Positions 34,537 through 45,118 are shown, counted from the first letter of the stretch. The stretch is DNA of 64,000 bases from Chitinophagaceae bacterium DXS (GCA_030345135.1 CP128386.1:3311677-3375676), one strand, 5' to 3'. The notes: generated by a model not told the origin, from the letters alone. Translations and numbers: made by a program.

Positions 34537-35814
34537 TTAATTGCCTGAAGTATAGTTAATCTTGTATTGGGCCTGCAGCAATTGCACCTGGTGCAGTATG
34601 AGCAACTGGCGGGACTGATCCTCTGCATTTACCTGGGCTATGTAATCATGCGTCGTAATAACACCATTCGCCAGTTGTGCCTCCGCCGATTTTCTTACTG
34701 ACGTTCTTAATTCAACAGCACCTATATCTTTTTTCAACAGTTGCTGATATTTGATCACTTCTCCATCCTGCTGTTGCAGCGATATCTTTGTGTTGTACAA
34801 AAATGTTTCTCTTTCAGCCTCTATTGTCTGCCGGTTGATATCCAGGTTAAGCTTATTGTTCTTTAGTGTATAAAAACTGCCAATGTTCCAGGTAAACTTT
34901 GCACCAACCATGTACCATGTTCCAAAGCTATTATCGACAAAATTGAGTGTCGGTCTGCCATAACCGCCCTGCGCAAATGCACTGAATTTGGGTGTATGAT
35001 CGGTCTTTAATCTTCGCTCTTCCACATCTAACGCATTTCTTTGCAGGTCATATAATTTCAATTCCGGTCTGTTAATTTCAGGGCCTGTTGTTTTTAATTC
35101 CGGCATTACCAGTTTTGTGCTGTCATCTAATTCCTTACCGATTAATATGCCCAGCATTTTTACGTAAGCTGTACGTGTAGAAACAAAATCTATACTCGTC
35201 ATATCTGCACTGATAACTTCTGCTTTCAGTTCATCTACATTGCTGCGAAAAGCTGTACCATATTCAAAGGCTGCCGCGGCTTTATCAGCGGAATTTTGCA
35301 GATTGGATTTCCTGATCTCGTTCTGTCGCAATTGCTGATCCATTAAAAGAATGGCAAAAAAGATCTGGTTAACACGTTCCTTTATTGAGTACAGGGCTAC
35401 TTCAACACTCTGCTGTTGAGAGGCCGTGTTCGCCCTGATAAGTTCCTTTTGATTACTAATATTCCCCCCGTCATAAATCAACTGGCTTACATCAGCAGTT
35501 ACTTTATACTGATCTTTACTTAACTGTGGCAGAACATGCCCCGGAACACCGGGCAGAATATCCGGGAACGTAACTGTGGGCGATTGGTAACTAGCCTGGC
35601 CATTCACGCTTACCTGCGGCAAATACAATTTGGAAGCATTCTCCAGGGAATAATTACTGCTCTTACTAATAAGATCAAGCTTTTTTATCTGCGGGAAATT
35701 ATTTCGCGCAAGTGTATAGCACTCTTCAATAGTAATTGAATTTGACTGAGCCCTGGCAAACATGCCCGGCAAACAACAAGTAAGCATCATCACATATCTG
35801 CGTATCGTACTCAT
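34537..35814 (-). CDS. TolC-like outer-membrane efflux protein
   Basis: 425 residues with a signal peptide (to about residue 22, FARAQS) and two OEP repeats: SITIEECYTLARNNFPQIKK at the start and the RTSVRKSAEAQLANGVITTH helix near the end, plus IYDGGNISNQKE. Forms the outer-membrane channel for the ABC exporter encoded downstream. Lies 36 bp after the TetR gene and 13 bp before the HlyD gene. Confidence 0.92.
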   Translation of the reverse strand: MSTIRRYVMMLTCCLPGMFARAQSNSITIEECYTLARNNFPQIKKLDLISKSSNYSLENASKLYLPQVSVNGQASYQSPTVTFPDILPGVPGHVLPQLSKDQYKVTADVSQLIYDGGNISNQKELIRANTASQQQSVEVALYSIKERVNQIFFAILLMDQQLRQNEIRKSNLQNSADKAAAAFEYGTAFRSNVDELKAEVISADMTSIDFVSTRTAYVKMLGILIGKELDDSTKLVMPELKTTGPEINRPELKLYDLQRNALDVEERRLKTDHTPKFSAFAQGGYGRPTLNFVDNSFGTWYMVGAKFTWNIGSFYTLKNNKLNLDINRQTIEAERETFLYNTKISLQQQDGEVIKYQQLLKKDIGAVELRTSVRKSAEAQLANGVITTHDYIAQVNAEDQSRQLLILHQVQLLQAQYKINYTSGN

Positions 35815-35850
35815 TCCTGCAATATTTTAAAACTGATTAAACATAGAATT

Positions 35851-36480
35851 CTATTTCGCTTTGAGCATTGCTTTTACCCAAACGGGAATCAATCTTTTTC
35901 GGTCTTCCATTGCAGCTGCAAATTCTTTTTCATCAAATACTTTTGCAGCCAGCCATATTGGCCGTGATACAAATGGAAATACACATAATGCAAGTACATT
36001 AAGAAGAAACTGGACGGGATGGATATCAGGCCGTCTTTCTTTCAGCTGTTCTATCAAAGATGAGTTTTCCAATATCTTGTCCAAAGGCACACGATTCTTA
36101 AACTGAACAGGATTATTTCTGATCTCACTCAACACAAAGAGTGGCAGGTCAGGGTTTTGACGGATCAGATCGATATAGGCTGAGGCGATCAACTCAATCT
36201 TCACATCGAGCTTTGTTGTTGCATCTGTCACTAACGGGAGAATTATCCCAAAGAGCTTTTGAATATTTTCACTCATTACCTGCTGAAATAATTTTTCCTT
36301 GCTTCTGAAGTAATAGTTCAACAAGGCAAGATTAATACCCGCTTCTTCTGCAATATCTCTTGTACGCGTAGCCGCATATCCTTTTTTTGTAAAGACTGTC
36401 CTTGCTGCCTCTTTTATTTTCTCTTCTGTAGAAAGATCCTCTGTAAGTTCTTCTTCTTGTTGTTTTCTTGCTTTAGCCAT
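35851..36480 (-). CDS. TetR-family regulator of the efflux operon
   Basis: 209 residues. N-terminal helix-turn-helix: IKEAARTVFTKKGYAATRTR, DIAEEAGINLALLNYYFRSK, typical of TetR/AcrR. The C-terminal ligand domain matches the YbiH/TetR_C-type (IELIASAYIDLIRQNPDLPL, FVLSEIRNNPVQF). It is the first gene of the seven-gene operon, so autorepression with release by the exported compound is the likely mode. No operator palindrome was recognised in the 60 bp before the ATG. Confidence 0.92.
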   Translation of the reverse strand: MAKARKQQEEELTEDLSTEEKIKEAARTVFTKKGYAATRTRDIAEEAGINLALLNYYFRSKEKLFQQVMSENIQKLFGIILPLVTDATTKLDVKIELIASAYIDLIRQNPDLPLFVLSEIRNNPVQFKNRVPLDKILENSSLIEQLKERRPDIHPVQFLLNVLALCVFPFVSRPIWLAAKVFDEKEFAAAMEDRKRLIPVWVKAMLKAK

Positions 36481-37059
36481 AACAGAAACAAATTCTGACT
36501 ACAAAGGAAAAATGTTTTTTTGATTTAAACAAGTAATTTAATCATTTGATTAAATCCATTTTTTAATGCCTCGAACGTTACATGCTGCCCCCTAATTGTA
36601 ATCGAATCATATACAATATTTTATGGAAAATCAAAAATCATGTGACAGAATTAATTTGAAAGTCTCTGTGCAACTCCGTGCCTACTTCTGCCTTTCATCT
36701 GTGAAACAAGAAAATACAGTTACATAGGAGAAACACTGAGCAGACACTGAGGTTCATGGAGATTATGCCATGCAGATCTGTCATCTATTCACCACTCACC
36801 ATTGACTGTTTGCATGCCCGCATCCTTCACCATTCACTATTGACAATTCACTATTCTCTTTCACTACTGGTATATAATTTGAGGTATTCATCCAACCTGT
36901 CAAATGCCAATAAAGCAAACAGTGATAATAGTTTAATGCGCGGGACTTGACAGGCTTTAATAAAACCGCTATTTTACATAGACTTATTGCCGGAGAACAA
37001 GTATGCTGCGATTATTCCCCGGTAGATTGATTGTTTTTAAACGTATTAATCATTTTTCC
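36481..37059. repeat. gap with TTCACTATTGAC and CTCTGTGCAACTCCGTG words
   Basis: Contains gtctctgtgcaactccgtgc near 36662 (the uninterrupted form of the group II intron target) and ccattcactattgacaattc near 36829. Promoters of the TetR operon and the transketolase gene must lie at its ends. Confidence 0.6.
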
Positions 37060-39066
37060 ATGAGTGACAATTTAACCGACTTATGCATCAACACGGTGCG
37101 GATACTTTCTGCTGACGCTGTTCAAAAAGCTAACTCCGGGCATCCCGGCACACCGATGGCTATCGCACCGATCGGCCACGTTTTATGGTCCGGAATGATG
37201 CGTTATAATCCTGCTAACCCGGACTGGCCCAATCGTGATCGCTTTGTTTTGTCAGCCGGCCATGCATGTATGTTTCAGTATAGCTACTTATACCTTACCG
37301 GCTATGATATTACCATGGAAGACATAAAAAGTTTCAGGCAACTCGGCAGTAAAACAGCGGGACACCCTGAATATGGCCTATTGAGCGGTATAGAAGTAAC
37401 TACCGGTCCGCTGGGACAGGGATTTGCAAATGGCGTAGGCATGGCTATAGCGCAAAAGCACCTTGCAGCACGCTATAATAAAGAAGGTTTTCCCGTATTT
37501 GACTATAAGATCTTTGCCGTTTGCAGCGACGGGGATATGATGGAGGGCGTAAGCAGTGAAGCCGCTTCTGTTGCAGGGCATTTGAAATTGGGCAACATTA
37601 TTTACATCTATGATGATAACCACATTTCTATTGAAGGAAATACAGCCCTGGCTTTTGATGAAGACGTTGCTAAACGTTTTGAAGCATATGGGTGGCATGT
37701 TCAGGAAGTGGCCGATGGGAATGATGTAGAGGCAATAAAAAAAGCAGTTGAAGCAGCAAAGGCAGAAACCGGACGTCCGTCACTCATTAAAGTACGTACA
37801 CATATTGCTTATGGCAGTCCCAATAAGGTGGACACGGCAGAAGCACATGGGGCTGCGCTCGGTGAAGAGGAAGTGAAACTGGTAAAAAAGAATTTTGGAT
37901 TTGACCCTGACAAAAGCTTTGTAGTTCCTGATGAGGTGCTTAAATATTACAGACAGGAAGGCGAAAAAGGTGCACAGCTTGAAAAGGAATGGAATGATCT
38001 GTATGCTGGCTATAAAGAACAACATCCCGGGCTGGCTGCAGAATACGAATTATTCAGCAGCGGAAAATTACCTGAAGGCTGGCAAGCCAGGCTTCCGGTT
38101 TTTGAAGAAAGCGAAAAAATGGCCACGCGCTCCGCTTCAGGCAAAACATTGAATGCGATAGCCGGCATGCTGCCCGCATTGATTGGCGGATCTGCGGATC
38201 TGGCTCCTTCAACCGATACATTACTGAAAGATTACGAATCTTTTTCGGCCGGCCACTACAAAGGCAGAAACTTCCATTTTGGCGTGAGAGAACATTCTAT
38301 GGGAAGTATTCTGAATGGAATGGCCCTTACCAAAGGCATTATTCCATACGGCGCAACATTCCTCATATTTTCGGAATACATGCGTCCGCCTATCCGTCTT
38401 GCCGCTATTATGAAGATCAGGCCGATATTTGTTTACACCCATGATAGCATTGGCCTTGGTGAAGATGGCACTACACACCAGCCGGTTGAGCAATTAATCT
38501 CGTTAAGATCCATTCCGAATATCACCCTGATAAGACCCGCGGATGCAAACGAAACCGCCCAGGCATGGAGAGTTGCACTTGAACACAAAGACGGCCCCGT
38601 TGTATTGGTGCTCACAAGACAAAAGCTCCCGATCATCGACCAGCAAAAACATACAAAAGCAACAGAACTTGAAAGAGGTGCCTACATTTTAGCCGAACCA
38701 GAAACAGCTCCCCAGGTAATTCTAATCGCAACAGGGTCTGAGGTGCAGCTGGCATTAAAAGCCTCATTGGCGCTGGCGCAGGAATCAATTGCAGCGAGGG
38801 TTGTGAGCATGCCTTCATGGGAGTTGTTTGACAAACAAGATATTGCATATAAGGAAAAGATATTTCCTCCCACTTTAAAGAAAAGACTTGCAATTGAAGC
38901 CGGCTCTCCGTTAGGCTGGCACAAATATGTAACCGATGAAGGCAGCATACTGGGCATTACAAAATTCGGCGAATCTGCTCCGGGCGACGAAGTAATGAAG
39001 GCATATGGCTTTACCATCGAAAATGTGGTAGTGAAAGTGGGGGCACTGCTGAAGAGTAAAAAATAA
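37060..39066 (+). CDS. tkt: transketolase
   Basis: 668 residues from ATG 37060 (MSDNLTDLCINTVRILSADA); a frame-open start at 37003 adds 19 non-homologous residues. Full-length single-chain enzyme: KANSGHPGTPMAIAP with the catalytic His, GHACMFQYSYLYL, ThDP/Mg motif CSDGDMMEGVSSEAASVAGH, DDNHISIEG, the Pyr domain FHFGVREHSMGSILNGMAL and DSIGLGEDGTTHQPVEQL. Transfers two-carbon units in the pentose phosphate pathway. Stand-alone gene. Confidence 0.96.
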   Translation: MSDNLTDLCINTVRILSADAVQKANSGHPGTPMAIAPIGHVLWSGMMRYNPANPDWPNRDRFVLSAGHACMFQYSYLYLTGYDITMEDIKSFRQLGSKTAGHPEYGLLSGIEVTTGPLGQGFANGVGMAIAQKHLAARYNKEGFPVFDYKIFAVCSDGDMMEGVSSEAASVAGHLKLGNIIYIYDDNHISIEGNTALAFDEDVAKRFEAYGWHVQEVADGNDVEAIKKAVEAAKAETGRPSLIKVRTHIAYGSPNKVDTAEAHGAALGEEEVKLVKKNFGFDPDKSFVVPDEVLKYYRQEGEKGAQLEKEWNDLYAGYKEQHPGLAAEYELFSSGKLPEGWQARLPVFEESEKMATRSASGKTLNAIAGMLPALIGGSADLAPSTDTLLKDYESFSAGHYKGRNFHFGVREHSMGSILNGMALTKGIIPYGATFLIFSEYMRPPIRLAAIMKIRPIFVYTHDSIGLGEDGTTHQPVEQLISLRSIPNITLIRPADANETAQAWRVALEHKDGPVVLVLTRQKLPIIDQQKHTKATELERGAYILAEPETAPQVILIATGSEVQLALKASLALAQESIAARVVSMPSWELFDKQDIAYKEKIFPPTLKKRLAIEAGSPLGWHKYVTDEGSILGITKFGESAPGDEVMKAYGFTIENVVVKVGALLKSKK

Positions 39067-39370
39067 ATCGAACATTTTTTTAGCTACCTGGTTTCAAATA
39101 ACTAAGAGAAGATCTTTCTGTTTCATGAGTGAACAAATCACTTATTGAACCTGTTGATCTATTGGACCAAACAAAAGCTCAGCAACCGGAATTTCAGGTT
39201 TTTCTTTGCCTGCTGTAGTACGCTACTCAACTTTTGTTGTGTCACTCACTTGTACTGATTGCTCGCTATTGAGCTTCAGCTTGCCGGATCAATGGCGTGC
39301 AACAAACGCAATCGATTAAATGCAAATTTGGAATAACCCTGCATAATTAGTCACGCTAAATTTTAAACCT
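39067..39370. other. gap, nothing recognised
   Basis: No gene, hairpin or repeat that I can support. Confidence 0.4.
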
Positions 39371-40021
39371 ATGTTATCCAGACTCCCACTACGCAAAACT
39401 GCATGGCTTGTTCTCTTTTTATTGTTTCTTTCATTTAAGCCTAAAGCACAACAGCAGGCTGTCGATAAACTTTCGCAGGCCATGACGGACAGCCTCGCCT
39501 ATCTTCAACTCACGGACCAACAAAAAACTGAAGCGCTTGGCCTGAACAAGACTGCAGCAACCTCTCTTCTTCAGCTGGCACAGAAAGCGAAGGCAGATAC
39601 AACGCTAAAGGGCAAAGCACTCGCTCAACAAGTAATGGGCATTATGAAACAGCGAAATGCCTCTCTACAAAAAATGCTTACTCCCGATCAGATGAAATTA
39701 TTCAATCAGCACAAAATGGAACAAGCTGCAGAGCTAAAAACAAAGATGATGACAACGCAGCTTGATCTAACAGATCAACAAGTTCCGCAAGTCTACCAAC
39801 TCAATCTGAAACAATTGACAGAGCTGATGCAGGGAAAGGAAAAAGTTGAAGAATCAAAAAGAAAATTGCAAAAAGCGAGAGCTGCCAAATCAATGAAATC
39901 CGATATGGGCGATATAGACAAAGAGTTTAAACAAGTACTAAGCCCCGAACAATACGAAAAATACGAAAAGAACAAAGAGGCAATGCAGGCTGCGATGAAG
40001 GAGGCGAAAAATAAAGATTAA
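39371..40021 (+). CDS. secreted helical protein, Spy/CpxP-like
   Basis: 216 residues. Signal peptide MLSRLPLRKTAWLVLFLLFL, cleavage near KAQQQ. The mature part is nearly all helix with four Leu-Thr/Ser-x-x-Gln motifs (LQLTDQQKTEAL, LTPDQMKLF, LDLTDQQVPQVY, LSPEQYEKY), the recurrent motif of Spy/CpxP periplasmic chaperones. There appear to be two repeats of about 90 residues. Function as an envelope chaperone is inferred. Confidence 0.75.
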   Translation: MLSRLPLRKTAWLVLFLLFLSFKPKAQQQAVDKLSQAMTDSLAYLQLTDQQKTEALGLNKTAATSLLQLAQKAKADTTLKGKALAQQVMGIMKQRNASLQKMLTPDQMKLFNQHKMEQAAELKTKMMTTQLDLTDQQVPQVYQLNLKQLTELMQGKEKVEESKRKLQKARAAKSMKSDMGDIDKEFKQVLSPEQYEKYEKNKEAMQAAMKEAKNKD

Positions 40022-40489
40022 TTAATTGACAATTGAAAAGTGACAATTGAAAATGAAGGAAAACTCTGACAAACTACAATAGAATAGTTACAATATCGAC
40101 TGCCAAATTAAGGGTGAAGCTCGAGCTGTTCTGGGATTTTTAAAACCACAGGTTGCACAGAGCTTTTTTCACAGAAATCCACAGTTAAATCCTTCTTTAT
40201 ATTTTCTGTGCTTCTGCGCCTCCTATGTTTGCCATATACAAAAAACAGGATTTTCAAAGTTGTTTAATATACCAATAGATTTGATGCCCAAAAGTGAAAA
40301 AGGGTGAGAGTAAATTGTGCCTAAGTAGCTAAAGCATACTGTCACTGAGATATTACCTCACTCTTTTTTACCCTTTAGAGTTTGAACAGAATGTAAGGAA
40401 TACCGCAAAATGCGTAGTATATCCAGGATATCCAACCAGGAGACAAAACGAAGGGGGTAATCACTTTTTATTAAAAAAAAATATTGGTA
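40022..40489. other. gap before the IS110 remnant
   Basis: Starts with attgacaattgaaaagtgac words, then cacaggttgcacagagcttt words near 40145. The last ~170 bp (from about 40315) may be the untranslated left end of the IS110 element, which lacks terminal inverted repeats in this family. Confidence 0.4.
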
Positions 40490-41203
40490 ATGAGCGACAA
40501 ACAAATTTTAAAACAGGTAGTAGGTATTGACGTAGCCCAAAAAGAACTGGTAGTTAGCCTGGGCAGAATAGATAATCAGTTGAGCACGGAAATATATGCA
40601 GGCAAAACGTTTCCAAACAATGAAAAAGGTTTTGTTGACCTGGTTGCCTGGGTAAAAAAGCTGATCAAAGAAGATGCCCCTGTTTTATTTGTAATGGAAG
40701 CTACAGGGGTATACCATGAATCTCTGGCTTATTTCCTCGACGATAAGAGCTGGAAGGTAAGTATAGTGTTGCCTAATAAAATCAGCCATTATGCTAAAAC
40801 ACTTGACATCAAGACGGTTACAGACAAAACTGCTTCACAAGCTATTGCACGTTTTGGGCTGGAAAGACAATTAGAAACCTGGAAGCGCCCTAAGAAGTCC
40901 TATAAAAATTTGCGCCAGCTCACCCGTGAAAGAAATCAAATCGTAGAGCAACGAACAATGGCAAAAAATCACCTGCATGCAGAAGAAAGTGAAGCTTTTC
41001 CCAACAAAACCACTTTAAAGCGGATTAGGAAGACAATTGATTTTTTTGATAAACAGGAGAATGAAATAAAACAGGAGATTGATGTGCTGGTAAAAAAAGA
41101 TCAGGAAGTAAGTGAAGCTGTTGCTATCATAAGGCCGAATAGAAGATTCGATCGAAAAAAGCGGCTTAAAAGGCCGCCTTCCATGAATTATAAACAACTT
41201 TAG
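40490..41203 (+). pseudogene. IS110-family transposase, C-terminally truncated
   Basis: 237 codons from ATG 40490. The N-terminal RuvC-like DEDD domain is intact: VVGIDVAQKELVVSLG (first Asp), LFVMEATGVYHESLAYFL (Glu), DIKTVTDKTASQAIARFG (Asp and Asp), then the coiled-coil region. Homology stops at DQEVSEAV; the last ~25 residues (IIRPNRRFDRKKRLKRPPSM) are foreign and the C-terminal Tnp_20 domain with its catalytic Ser and GIG motif is missing. The element is therefore dead, cut on its right side. Confidence 0.85.
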
Positions 41204-41454
41204 TTCTTATTTCAACGACATTGATTCACCATTCGCTATTGACGACATCTCGCCCATTTCACTATTGACCATTCGCTATTGACCATTCTGCGCTGCCAGC
41301 CCAGAACATTGCATGCCTCACATTTCACTATTCACTATTGACCATTGACGATCTGCACTGTTGCCCATCGACCCCAATCCGCCATCAATCATATTCTGCC
41401 TGTCCATTTTGTCCTACATTCGCGACAGTTTAGCATCACTTAAATACTACTCTA
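41204..41454. repeat. TTCGCTATTGACCATT word repeats
   Basis: Repeated cactattgaccattcgctat words, same family as 33347-33563 and 36780-36870. No gene. Confidence 0.7.
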
Positions 41455-43656
41455 ATGAAAAAGAAATTGTTATTGAGCTGTTGCCTGCTGCAGGGCGTTC
41501 TATCCTTTCCCCAGTCCGTTACAAAATACGTGGATCCTTTTATTGGAACGGCGGCCCATGGGCACACCTATCCGGGTGCAACCGTTCCTTTTGGAATGGT
41601 GCAGCTAAGTCCGGATAATGGCACGCAGGGATGGGACTGGTGCAGCGGTTATAACTATTCAGATTCAGTAATTGTAGGATTTAGTCACACACACCTGAGT
41701 GGTACAGGCATTGGAGACCTGGCCGATATTTCTGTGTTGCCGGTAGTTGGAGAGGATCCCAACGCGGGAAAATTGTCCAGCAATTTTTCACATGGATCTG
41801 AAACAGCTTCCCCGGGATACTATAAAGTAGATCTCAAAAAATACAACATACAGGCGGAGCTTACAGCCGGATTGAGATATGGCGTTCATCGATACACATT
41901 CCCGGCCTCAGAAAAAGCAATGATCCGTTTTGATCTTGGTTTCGCCATCAACTGGGATAAGGCCACCGAAACCAATTTCACCCGCATCGACGACAGCACT
42001 TTTGCCGGCTACCGTTTTTCAACAGGATGGGCAAATGATCAAAAAGTGTACTTTGTTGTACGGCTGAGCAAACCAGTACAAAAACTGGTTTTGTTTAAAG
42101 ACGGACAAGAAGCGGGCGGAACTGCGGCCACATCAAAGAAAACTGTTGCGTGCCTTATGTTCAGCACCAAACAGGGTGAGCAAATAGAAATGAAAGTGGC
42201 GTTAAGCTCTGCCAATATTGAAGGTGCAATGGCCGTAATCGACAATACTAACGGGATTAATTTTGATCGCACATTAGAATTGGCTCAGCAGTCATGGGAA
42301 AAAGAACTTAGCAAGATTGCCATTGAAACAAATGACCAACAAAAGAAAATATTCTATACAGCATTGTATCACTCCTTTGTAGCGCCTACCATTTTTAATG
42401 ATGAAAAAGGCAACTACAAAACGGCAACTGGAAGTATTGAAAATAGTACTGAACCAATTTACAGTACACATTCTATCTGGGATGTATTTCGTGCGCAAAG
42501 TCCCTTGTTTACATTGATACAGACTGATCGTGTTACTGATATCATTAACTCATTTCTTAAATTTTACAAACAGCATGGTTTACTGCCTGTGTGGGACCTT
42601 GCCTTTAACGAAACAAATTGCATGACGGGCTATCACGCTGTTCCTGTTATAACCGGTGCAATCCTTAAAAACATTAAAGGATTTGACGTAAATCTTGCAT
42701 ATGAAGCAATGAAAAAAAGTGCCATGCAAGACATTCGCGGCACCGATGTTTACAGAAAATATGGTTATGTGCCGCAAGACAAATATGGCAGCAGCGTTAC
42801 CATCACACTTGAATATGCTTTTGACGACTGGTGCATTGCACAGGTAGCAAAAAAACTGGGTAAAACAGATGAATACAACACGTTTATGAAACGTTCTTCA
42901 TCGTGGAAGCATCTCTTCGATACCTCAATTGGCTTTGCCAGGGCTAAAAACAGCGATGGTAAATGGGTAGTGCCTTTCGATCCGTATTATTCTGAACATG
43001 ATGCTGACAAGGCCATGTTCACAGAAGGTAACTCATGGCAGCATAGCTGGTTTGTACCTCAGGATGTGAAGGGATTAATTGAGGCACATGGTGGTGATAA
43101 AAAATTCATTTCTAAACTGGATTCTCTATTTAGTGTATCATCTGCAATGACCGGAGCCAACGTATCTCCTGATATCAGCGGAATGGTCGGTCAGTATGCA
43201 CAGGGCAACGAGCCTGGACATCACACTGCATATTTGTATAACTATGCAGGTGCGCCTTACAAAACGGCTGAGAAAATAAATCAGATCACTTCAGAATTGT
43301 ATACAGATAAACCAGACGGATTATGTGGCAATGAAGATTGCGGACAAATGAGTGCCTGGTATGTTTTAAGCTCGCTCGGTTTTTACCCTGTAAATGCAGC
43401 AGATGGCCGTTATGTTTTCGGACGTCCGTTGTTTGATAAAGCAACTTTATCATTGGCTGAAGGAAAGAAGTTCACAGTTCGTACAATCAATAATTCTGCG
43501 AAGAATATGTATATACAGAGCATGGTGCTGAATGGAAAACCATATACTAAAAGTTATATCACGCACCAGGATATTATTAAAGGCGGAGAGCTGGTTATAA
43601 CAATGGGCGATAAACCATCGATGAGTTTTGGAAAGGAAATTAAAGACAGACCATAA
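41455..43656 (+). CDS. GH92 alpha-mannosidase
   Basis: 733 residues. Signal peptide MKKKLLLSCCLLQGVLSF. Family motifs throughout: VDPFIGTAAHGHTYPGATVP, FGMVQLSPDNG, GWDWCSGYNYSD, GFSHTHLSGTG, and in the catalytic domain LPVWDLAFNETNCMTGYHAV, GNEPGHHTAYLYNYAG and CGNEDCGQMSAWYVLSSLGFYP. GH92 enzymes are Ca-dependent exo-mannosidases acting on N-glycan or yeast mannan linkages in the periplasm. Linkage preference is not visible. It stands next to a LacI gene and sugar-degrading genes. Confidence 0.95.
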   Translation: MKKKLLLSCCLLQGVLSFPQSVTKYVDPFIGTAAHGHTYPGATVPFGMVQLSPDNGTQGWDWCSGYNYSDSVIVGFSHTHLSGTGIGDLADISVLPVVGEDPNAGKLSSNFSHGSETASPGYYKVDLKKYNIQAELTAGLRYGVHRYTFPASEKAMIRFDLGFAINWDKATETNFTRIDDSTFAGYRFSTGWANDQKVYFVVRLSKPVQKLVLFKDGQEAGGTAATSKKTVACLMFSTKQGEQIEMKVALSSANIEGAMAVIDNTNGINFDRTLELAQQSWEKELSKIAIETNDQQKKIFYTALYHSFVAPTIFNDEKGNYKTATGSIENSTEPIYSTHSIWDVFRAQSPLFTLIQTDRVTDIINSFLKFYKQHGLLPVWDLAFNETNCMTGYHAVPVITGAILKNIKGFDVNLAYEAMKKSAMQDIRGTDVYRKYGYVPQDKYGSSVTITLEYAFDDWCIAQVAKKLGKTDEYNTFMKRSSSWKHLFDTSIGFARAKNSDGKWVVPFDPYYSEHDADKAMFTEGNSWQHSWFVPQDVKGLIEAHGGDKKFISKLDSLFSVSSAMTGANVSPDISGMVGQYAQGNEPGHHTAYLYNYAGAPYKTAEKINQITSELYTDKPDGLCGNEDCGQMSAWYVLSSLGFYPVNAADGRYVFGRPLFDKATLSLAEGKKFTVRTINNSAKNMYIQSMVLNGKPYTKSYITHQDIIKGGELVITMGDKPSMSFGKEIKDRP

Positions 43657-43659
43657 AGC

Positions 43660-43950
43660 TGTTAGCTATCAGCAATGAGCTTTTAGCTTTGGTAAAGATT
43701 TTTGCCACTGAAACACAGAAGCTCAGAATTTTTACCACGGATTACACAGAGTTTTTTTTCACAGAGGGCCACAGAGATTTTTTAACTCTGTGGCCCTTTG
43801 TGCAGCTATCAGCTATGGGCTTTTAGCTTTGGCAAACGGAGAAAGATTTTTTTGCCACTGAAACACAGAAGCACAGAGTTTTTTACCACAGAGTAAAAAG
43901 AGTTTTTTCACAGAGGGCCACAGAGATTTTTTAACTCTGTGGCCCTCTGT
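43660..43950. repeat. ~145-bp tandem duplication with GGGCCACAGAG hairpins
   Basis: 43667-43800 and 43803-43950 are diverged direct copies, each with agctatcagc, gccactgaaacacagaagc and an 11-bp perfect stem gggccacagag / ctctgtggccc (43766-43776 / 43786-43796 and 43915-43925 / 43935-43945). The hairpins with their A/T loops sit between convergent genes and may terminate transcription. Confidence 0.85.
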
Positions 43951-44051
43951 GCATCCTCCGTGAAACTCTGTGTAATTTTTATGGCAACAAAGGACTTGAA
44001 ACACGCAGTTAACATCGTTTTTTGTATTACAATCGTGCAGCACCTCCCTTC

Positions 44052-45068
44052 TTAAGCAGACTTCTTTGTTGAGTCACGCACAACTAATGCTGACTTTAGT
44101 ATAAAGGTCTCGTCGGGCAACGTGTAATTCTTTTTCTCCAGGGATTTAAACAGAATAGATACTGCTTCTTTACCAATATCAAAAGCCGGCTGTGTGATTG
44201 TTGTTAATGATGGATGTAACAAGGGCGCCACTTCCAGGTTACTGAAGCTTACAATCTTTATATCGTTAGGGATATTCAATCCAATATCGGCGCAAACATT
44301 ATACGTTGAAACAGCCATCTTTTCTACTGCAGAAAAAATCCCGTCCGGCCTTTGCTTGCTACTTAGCAGCTTTTTTATCAGTTTGTAATTTTCAGTGTCA
44401 TTGGTCGTTCCACTTACTATTAAATGAGGTTTTAGAGGAATGCCATATTTCTTCAGCGCATCTTCGTAACCAGCCATTCGCTTGCTGTTGATGGACTGCC
44501 TTGAAAAAGAGAAATAAGCCACATTTTTACAACCCTGCTTAATCAAATGTTCAGTAGCCAGGTAGCCACAATTATAGTCGTCTGTTGTAACCTTGGCCGT
44601 TGGAATGGATTCACATACTCTATCAAAAAAAACAATCGGTAAGCCCTTATCCTGCAGGTCCATCAAATGATCCACATTCACGGTTTCGCTTGAAACCGAC
44701 ATCAGGATACCGTCCACTCTTCCATTCTGTAAATGCTGTACAATGTACTTTTCACGCTCATAATCTTCATGCGTAAGATAAATAAGCACATGGTAATTCT
44801 TTTCGCGGGCAATTGCCTCTATCCCATTAATTACCAGGATGAAAAAATTATTGGCTATTTCAGGTATAATAACACCGATGGTCTTGCTCTTTTGCTTCCG
44901 CAGGCTGCTGGCATAAGGGTTAGGCTCATAATTCAGTTTCTTTGCCATTGCCATTACACGCTGCTTGGTCTCATCACTTATCTCGTGGCTGTTACGCAAT
45001 GCCCGCGACACAGTAGATGTTGCCAATCCCAGCTCCTTTGCCAGATATTTCAAATTAACAGGTTCCAT
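44052..45068 (-). CDS. LacI-family transcriptional regulator
   Basis: 338 residues. N-terminal HTH LKYLAKELGLATSTVSRALR with the hinge KLNYEPNPYASSLRKQKS, then a periplasmic-binding-protein-like sensor (IGVIIPEIANNFFILVINGI, DGILMSVSSETVN, FFDRVCESIPTAKVTTDDYN). It diverges from a sugar-isomerase-like gene and likely controls it and perhaps the GH92 and DUF1080 genes, answering to a sugar. Confidence 0.94.
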   Translation of the reverse strand: MEPVNLKYLAKELGLATSTVSRALRNSHEISDETKQRVMAMAKKLNYEPNPYASSLRKQKSKTIGVIIPEIANNFFILVINGIEAIAREKNYHVLIYLTHEDYEREKYIVQHLQNGRVDGILMSVSSETVNVDHLMDLQDKGLPIVFFDRVCESIPTAKVTTDDYNCGYLATEHLIKQGCKNVAYFSFSRQSINSKRMAGYEDALKKYGIPLKPHLIVSGTTNDTENYKLIKKLLSSKQRPDGIFSAVEKMAVSTYNVCADIGLNIPNDIKIVSFSNLEVAPLLHPSLTTITQPAFDIGKEAVSILFKSLEKKNYTLPDETFILKSALVVRDSTKKSA

Positions 45069-45118
45069 AGCTTATATGCCGGTGAATAATTATCCGCTAC
45101 AAATCAGATTTACACTTT

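Noticed and set aside
40490-41203. Functional IS110 insertion sequence
   Set aside because: The C-terminal catalytic domain is missing, so it is called a pseudogene.
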